Positions 5,492 to 8,248 of a DNA stretch of 8,248 bases are shown one piece after another. The DNA comes from Parvibaculum sp049303435 (GTDB lineage: Bacteria; Pseudomonadota; Alphaproteobacteria; Parvibaculales; Parvibaculaceae): contig JBAQNC010000187.1 in the NCBI GenBank assembly GCA_049303435.1, forward strand, positions 1-8,248, in the 5' to 3' direction. A program made the translations under genes and the position numbers. Under the pieces are notes generated by a model. The model was not told the origin of the DNA, did no database searches, and saw only the letters and a list, made by a program, of their open reading frames with translations. The number at the start of each line of letters is the position of its first letter. Position 1 is the stretch's first letter.

Positions 5492-6481
5492 TCAAATCAA
5501 TCCATTGGGCGAGATCAGTACCTTGCCGTGGCGGCCTGCCGTCTGGGCGCGGATGAGGGCGGTGCGGATTTCTTCGATGGGGTAGATGTGATCGACGGGG
5601 GCGTGGATGGCGCCGGACATGATGCGTTTGCAGAGTTCGGCGTAGATCGCCTCGATCTCGGCGGCGGAGCGTTTGGCGAGGAAGCGGCCGAGCATGAAGC
5701 CGGTATGATTTAGCCCTCGGAAGATCAACTCGCTGCCGGGGATGACGGGATCGCTGCCGGACATGGAGCCATAGGTGCAGACCGTGCCGCTGTCGGCAAG
5801 GCAGGCGGCGATGCGGCCCGTGGCGCTGCCGGAGACGGCGTCGATGCCGAGCATGATCGGCTCGCCGTTGGTCGCGGCCTTGACGCGGGCGGCGAGGTCC
5901 GGGCTGTCGAGCAGGACGATGTCTGCGCAGAGGGCTTTCAACTCGTCGAAGACGTCTTCGCGGCGGACGACATTGACGGTGCGCAAGCCCCGCTCATGCG
6001 CCAGCGAGATGACGAGGCGGCCAACGGCGGAATTGGCGACGTTCTGAATGACCCAGCCGTTTGGCGGCAGGTCGACAATGTCGCTGAGAAGGAGATGCGC
6101 CGTAGGCGGATTGATGCGCAGCATGGCGGCTTGCTGGTGATCGACATCGGGCGGCAGCTTGATGACGTCTTCGGCTTTGACGCGGCGCGCCTGCGTCCAG
6201 TTTTCGCGCTGCAGATTGATGACGAGATCGCCCCTGGCGACGTTGGCGACGCCATTGCCTACGGCGGTGACGCGGCCCAGACATTCCGCGCCGGGGGTTG
6301 CCGGGAGCGGAGGCTTGAGGCGATAGGTGCCGCGGCAAAAGCCGATGTCTGCTGGATTGATGGGGAAGGCGATGACTTCGAAGACGACCTCGCCGGATGC
6401 GGGCGCGCCGACATCGGCGGTATCGACACAATGGGCGACGTCCTCGGGGATGCCGTATTCGTTGAGTTCGATGCGTTTCAT
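5492..6481 (-). CDS. MDR-superfamily NADPH oxidoreductase, enoyl-thioester reductase (MECR/ETR)-like
   Basis: The 329-residue protein belongs to the medium-chain dehydrogenase/reductase superfamily and most resembles the trans-2-enoyl-thioester reductase branch (mitochondrial MECR, yeast Etr1), which reduces enoyl-ACP or enoyl-CoA with NADPH. The GroES-like half has INPADIGFCRGTYRLKPPLPATPG (41-64), whose Tyr53 matches the catalytic tyrosine position in that branch. ENWTQARRV, LRINPPTAH (121-129) and the Rossmann segment WVIQNVANSAVG (143-154) follow. VVRRED (171-176) suits the 2'-phosphate of NADPH. No structural or catalytic zinc cysteine sets are seen. ATG 6481 is preceded by GGGAGG, 5 nt away. 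A general quinone-oxidoreductase-like enzyme is the alternative. The gene stands alone on its strand, bracketed by the two composite repeats. Confidence 0.85.
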   Translation of the reverse strand: MKRIELNEYGIPEDVAHCVDTADVGAPASGEVVFEVIAFPINPADIGFCRGTYRLKPPLPATPGAECLGRVTAVGNGVANVARGDLVINLQRENWTQARRVKAEDVIKLPPDVDHQQAAMLRINPPTAHLLLSDIVDLPPNGWVIQNVANSAVGRLVISLAHERGLRTVNVVRREDVFDELKALCADIVLLDSPDLAARVKAATNGEPIMLGIDAVSGSATGRIAACLADSGTVCTYGSMSGSDPVIPGSELIFRGLNHTGFMLGRFLAKRSAAEIEAIYAELCKRIMSGAIHAPVDHIYPIEEIRTALIRAQTAGRHGKVLISPNGLI

Positions 6482-6586
6482 GGTCGCCTCCCGGTATCGT
6501 GAATGTTTTTCAGGCAGGGTACACGAAATTTGACGTGAGTGGCGGTGGGTTTGCTAGGATTGGTTGAACGCGTGGCGAGAAGACGG

Positions 6587-6838
6587 GTCCCGGGATCAAG
6601 TCCCGGGACGACACGGTTTTTTTGACAATGTAAAATGTAATTCGTCATACCCGGGCTTGACCGGGGTATCCACCTTCAGGGCATCGGTTGTGAAAGATGG
6701 ATGACCCGATCAAGTCGGGCCATGACGATGGTTTTGTTGAATGGATAGAGCAAGCGGCCCCTGGACCCCGGGACAAGCCCGGGGTGACACGTCATAATCA
6801 AGAAAATCAAAGGTAGTCGGATTCGAGTCCGGCCATGA
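6587..6838 (+). repeat. Composite of palindromes, copy B (with a degenerate fifth hairpin)
   Basis: This is the same module order as copy A. P1 (6587-6612) is identical. P2 (about 6647-6669) has one changed stem base (ATACCCGGG-CTTGA-CCGGGGTAT). P3 (6701-6723) has one A for G in the stem. P4 (6765-6785) is the compact form ACCCCGGG-ACAAG-CCCGGGGT. A fifth, weaker hairpin GTCGGA-TTCGAG-TCCGGC (6816-6833) follows after about 28 bp and shares the GGCCATGAC edge of P3. The unit fills nearly all of the space between the reductase start and the hydrolase start and ends 19 bp before the hydrolase ATG, so it will lie in the leader or the promoter of that gene. Confidence 0.87.
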
Positions 6839-6857
6839 CAATCAGGGGAGCGGTGCA

Positions 6858-7658
6858 ATGACTTCGAGTGACATGCAGATGGCGGTGTCGTTGCAATATG
6901 TGAGTTTCCGGTCGTTGCACGACGAGCCGCTGACGATTGCTGCGCGACTTTCAATTCCGGCAGGGGCAGGGAAGAGGCCGGCGGTGATTATCCTGCATGG
7001 TTCGGCGGGGCCTTCGGCGCGGGAAGTGGGATATGCCGACAGGCTCAATGCGGCGGGCATTGCGGCGCTTGTGCCGGACCTCTGGTCGGCGCGCGGGATT
7101 GGCGGCGGTTCGGAAGGGCGGCCCAAGACGGTGGCGGAGACGCTGCCTGATGTTTATGGCGCAAGGGCGTTTCTTGCCGCGCATCCCGAGATCGACGAGA
7201 GCCGCATCGGCGTCATGGGATTTTCGTTCGGCGGTATCGCGTCGATGCTGGCGGCGACGCATGCGCAGAACGATCGCTTTCTGCCCGATGGTCATTTCAA
7301 GGCGATGATGCCGGTCTATCCGGTGGCGTCGGCCTATAACAAGGCGCCGGGCTTCGAGTTTGGCGATCTGGTCGACGCGCCGGTGATGCTGGTGACGGGC
7401 GCGCTCGATCAATATGACGACGATGCGGAGGCCGCGCCGAAGCTTGTCGCTTCGCTGGATGCCAAGGATGCGGCGAAGATCACGGTGAAGGTGCTGGAAG
7501 GGGCGCATCATTGTTTTGACGTGCCGGGCGCCGACGTGGTCGTGACCGATCCGGCGTCGCATCGCGGCAAGGGCGGCAAGGTGCGGATGCTCTACAACGA
7601 AATGGCGATGCTTGCCTCACATCAGATTGCGGTGAATTTCTTTTCGGAGAATTTGTGA
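6858..7658 (+). CDS. Dienelactone hydrolase family alpha/beta-hydrolase
   Basis: The 266-residue product has the alpha/beta-hydrolase layout of the dienelactone hydrolase family: an N-terminal strand-rich section, PAVIILHGSAGPS (41-53) with the oxyanion HG, PDLWSARGIGGGS (73-85), the nucleophile elbow GFSFGG with Ser123, an acid in VTGALDQYDDD (Asp184, or 187/188), and the catalytic His in EGAHHCFD (His218). The nucleophile is Ser, not the Cys of classical dienelactone hydrolase, so a carboxylesterase role is more likely than chlorocatechol breakdown; the substrate is unknown. There is no signal peptide, so it is cytosolic. ATG 6858 has GGGGAG 7 nt upstream. The leader is made of composite repeat B, and a family 2 repeat begins 11 nt after the stop. 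Confidence 0.9.
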   Translation: MTSSDMQMAVSLQYVSFRSLHDEPLTIAARLSIPAGAGKRPAVIILHGSAGPSAREVGYADRLNAAGIAALVPDLWSARGIGGGSEGRPKTVAETLPDVYGARAFLAAHPEIDESRIGVMGFSFGGIASMLAATHAQNDRFLPDGHFKAMMPVYPVASAYNKAPGFEFGDLVDAPVMLVTGALDQYDDDAEAAPKLVASLDAKDAAKITVKVLEGAHHCFDVPGADVVVTDPASHRGKGGKVRMLYNEMAMLASHQIAVNFFSENL

Positions 7659-7668
7659 GGGCGCTCCC

Positions 7669-7721
7669 CCCCACCCGAAAAATTCGAAGAGAATTTTTCG
7701 ACCTCCCCACGAGTGGGAGGT
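7669..7721 (+). repeat. Palindromic repeat family 2, copy 2a (truncated)
   Basis: CCCCACCCG is followed by the perfect 10-bp stem CGAAAAATTC / GAATTTTTCG with loop GAAGA (7676-7700), as in copy 1. The second half differs: CTCCCCAC runs straight into GAGTGGGAGGT, giving a second hairpin ACCTCCC / GGGAGGT (7701-7721). It starts 11 nt after the hydrolase stop, a position like that of copy 1 after folA, so a transcript-end role is possible. Confidence 0.75.
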
Positions 7722-7738
7722 GAAAAGATTTGTAGCTT

Positions 7739-7808
7739 ACCTCACCCCTTCCTTTCTTTTTGCGCCTACGCGCAAGGTGTGGGGAGAGCGAAGCGATCCG
7801 GGTGGGGG
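7739..7808 (-). repeat. Palindromic repeat family 2, copy 2b (inverted)
   Basis: Read on the minus strand, this matches the frame of copy 1: CCCCCACCCG, then CTCCCCACACCTTGCGCG, one variable base, AGGCGCAAA, AGAAAGGA and GGGGTGAGGT. The inner palindrome is replaced by GATCGCTTCGCTCTC in place of the AAAAATTC stem, so the family has exchangeable cores. Together with copy 2a it forms a convergent pair between the hydrolase gene and the threonine-rich gene. Confidence 0.75.
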
Positions 7809-8248
7809 CTAGGGAGAGGCCGTTCCGGTCGCGTTGCTGCTGCTTGTCGAAGTGTCCGACGTCGGCGTTATCGTTCCGGATGTGTCGCCCGTTGCAGGTG
7901 TCGTCTGCGGCATCGTGGAGGATGAGGAAGTCGACGGCTGTTGTGTTGCAGTCGCGCCAGAGGCGGTTGTCGCGGTGGTGGTCGAGGTCAATGCGGGCGT
8001 TGTGCTTGTGGTTTCCGCCGTTCCGGTCGTAGGTGTGGCCGTCGTCGTTTCGGAGGCAGGCGTTGTTGTTTCGGTGGAAGTCGCTGTCGTCGTTTCCTCG
8101 GTTGCGGCAGGCGTGGTGGTTGCTTCGGTCGGGGCGGGCGTGATGGGCTCAGGTTTGTGGCCTAGATCGGGCTTTGGCTCGTTGGGCGATTGCGGCTTGT
8201 CCGGCGCGGCGGCGAGGTCGGCATCGACATCGACAGGTTCGGTATAGT
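7809..8248 (-). CDS. C-terminal 145 codons of a protein with a Thr/Ser/Pro/Ala-rich mucin-like tail
   Basis: A minus-strand frame enters from the right edge and ends at TAG 7811-7809. The first visible part is acidic and proline-rich (TEPVDVDADLAAAPDKPQ, then NEPKPDLGHKPEPITPAP). The last 110 or so residues are low-complexity ATTT/TSTETTT/SSSS runs; about 47 of 145 residues are threonine. Such tails occur on secreted or envelope proteins as extended, possibly glycosylated stalks, but the functional domain is outside the window and no function can be given. The opposite strand is also open here (7834-8247) but would encode an unnatural valine-only pattern. The minus frame is preferred for its normal linker composition and because it stops at the edge of repeat copy 2b. 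Confidence 0.68.
   Translation of the reverse strand, partial: YTEPVDVDADLAAAPDKPQSPNEPKPDLGHKPEPITPAPTEATTTPAATEETTTATSTETTTPASETTTATPTTGTAETTSTTPALTSTTTATTASGATATQQPSTSSSSTMPQTTPATGDTSGTITPTSDTSTSSSNATGTASP

Noticed and set aside
5254..6788. Composite transposon bracketing the reductase gene
   Set aside because: The flanking direct repeats encode no transposase and no target-site duplication could be recognised; they look like intergenic palindrome arrays.
5254..6838. CRISPR array or integron-type attC sites
   Set aside because: The repeated palindromes are few, are not evenly spaced, have no unique spacers of constant size, and no Cas or integrase gene is present.
6814..6838. tRNA-like T-arm (GATTCGAGTCCGGCC)
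   Set aside because: Resembles the 3' part of a tRNA (TTCGAGTCC), but no acceptor, D or anticodon arms fit upstream; explained as a degenerate fifth palindrome.
7834..8247. Plus-strand frame encoding a valine-rich protein
   Set aside because: It is the complement of the Thr-rich minus-strand gene; the VVAVVVEV-type pattern is what antisense ACG/ACC/ACA codons produce. Retained only as an alternative.

Overview
The window looks like a chromosomal segment of an alphaproteobacterium, probably of the Rhizobiales/Parvibaculum-like part of the class. Four things point there: a circularly permuted two-piece tmRNA gene, an alpha-type SspB with an acidic linker and a C-terminal ClpX-binding tail, many short GC-rich intergenic palindromes with CTTGA/TCAAG loops, and high GC with GTG starts. 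I cannot name the species from sequence alone.

Layout. Bases 1-2822 are read on the minus strand. In transcription order they hold ssrA (tmRNA, 2821 to about 2540, with a good promoter at 2828-2856), a PF10118-type 'metal-dependent hydrolase' (2480-1728), sspB (1637-1173) and the first 360 codons of fumC (1081 to the window edge). ssrA and sspB belong to one pathway: tmRNA tags stalled nascent chains with ANDNYAEVAIAA, and SspB hands tagged proteins to ClpXP. The hydrolase between them seems to lack an internal block of about 40 residues that includes a metal-binding motif.

Bases 2943-5136 are read on the plus strand. They hold a Tat-exported DUF1287 protein, then a tight folate/dTMP cluster: thyA, a 46-codon single-pass membrane protein that overlaps thyA by 4 nt (GTGA) and ends 5 nt before folA, and folA. 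ThyA turns methylene-THF into dihydrofolate, which FolA reduces back to THF. The tiny membrane protein is the least explained gene here.

Bases 5137-7808 are rich in repeats. A roughly 200-bp composite of four hairpins occurs twice in the same orientation (5254-5470 and 6587-6788, about 86% identical over the first 185 bp). The two copies flank a minus-strand MECR/ETR-like enoyl-thioester reductase gene (5492-6481). A second palindromic repeat family lies just after folA and in two inverted copies after a dienelactone-hydrolase-family gene (6858-7658). Bases 6482-6586 hold nothing I can name beyond the leader of the reductase gene.

Bases 7809-8248 are the C-terminal 145 codons of a minus-strand protein with a threonine-rich, mucin-like tail. 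Its stop codon abuts a repeat copy.
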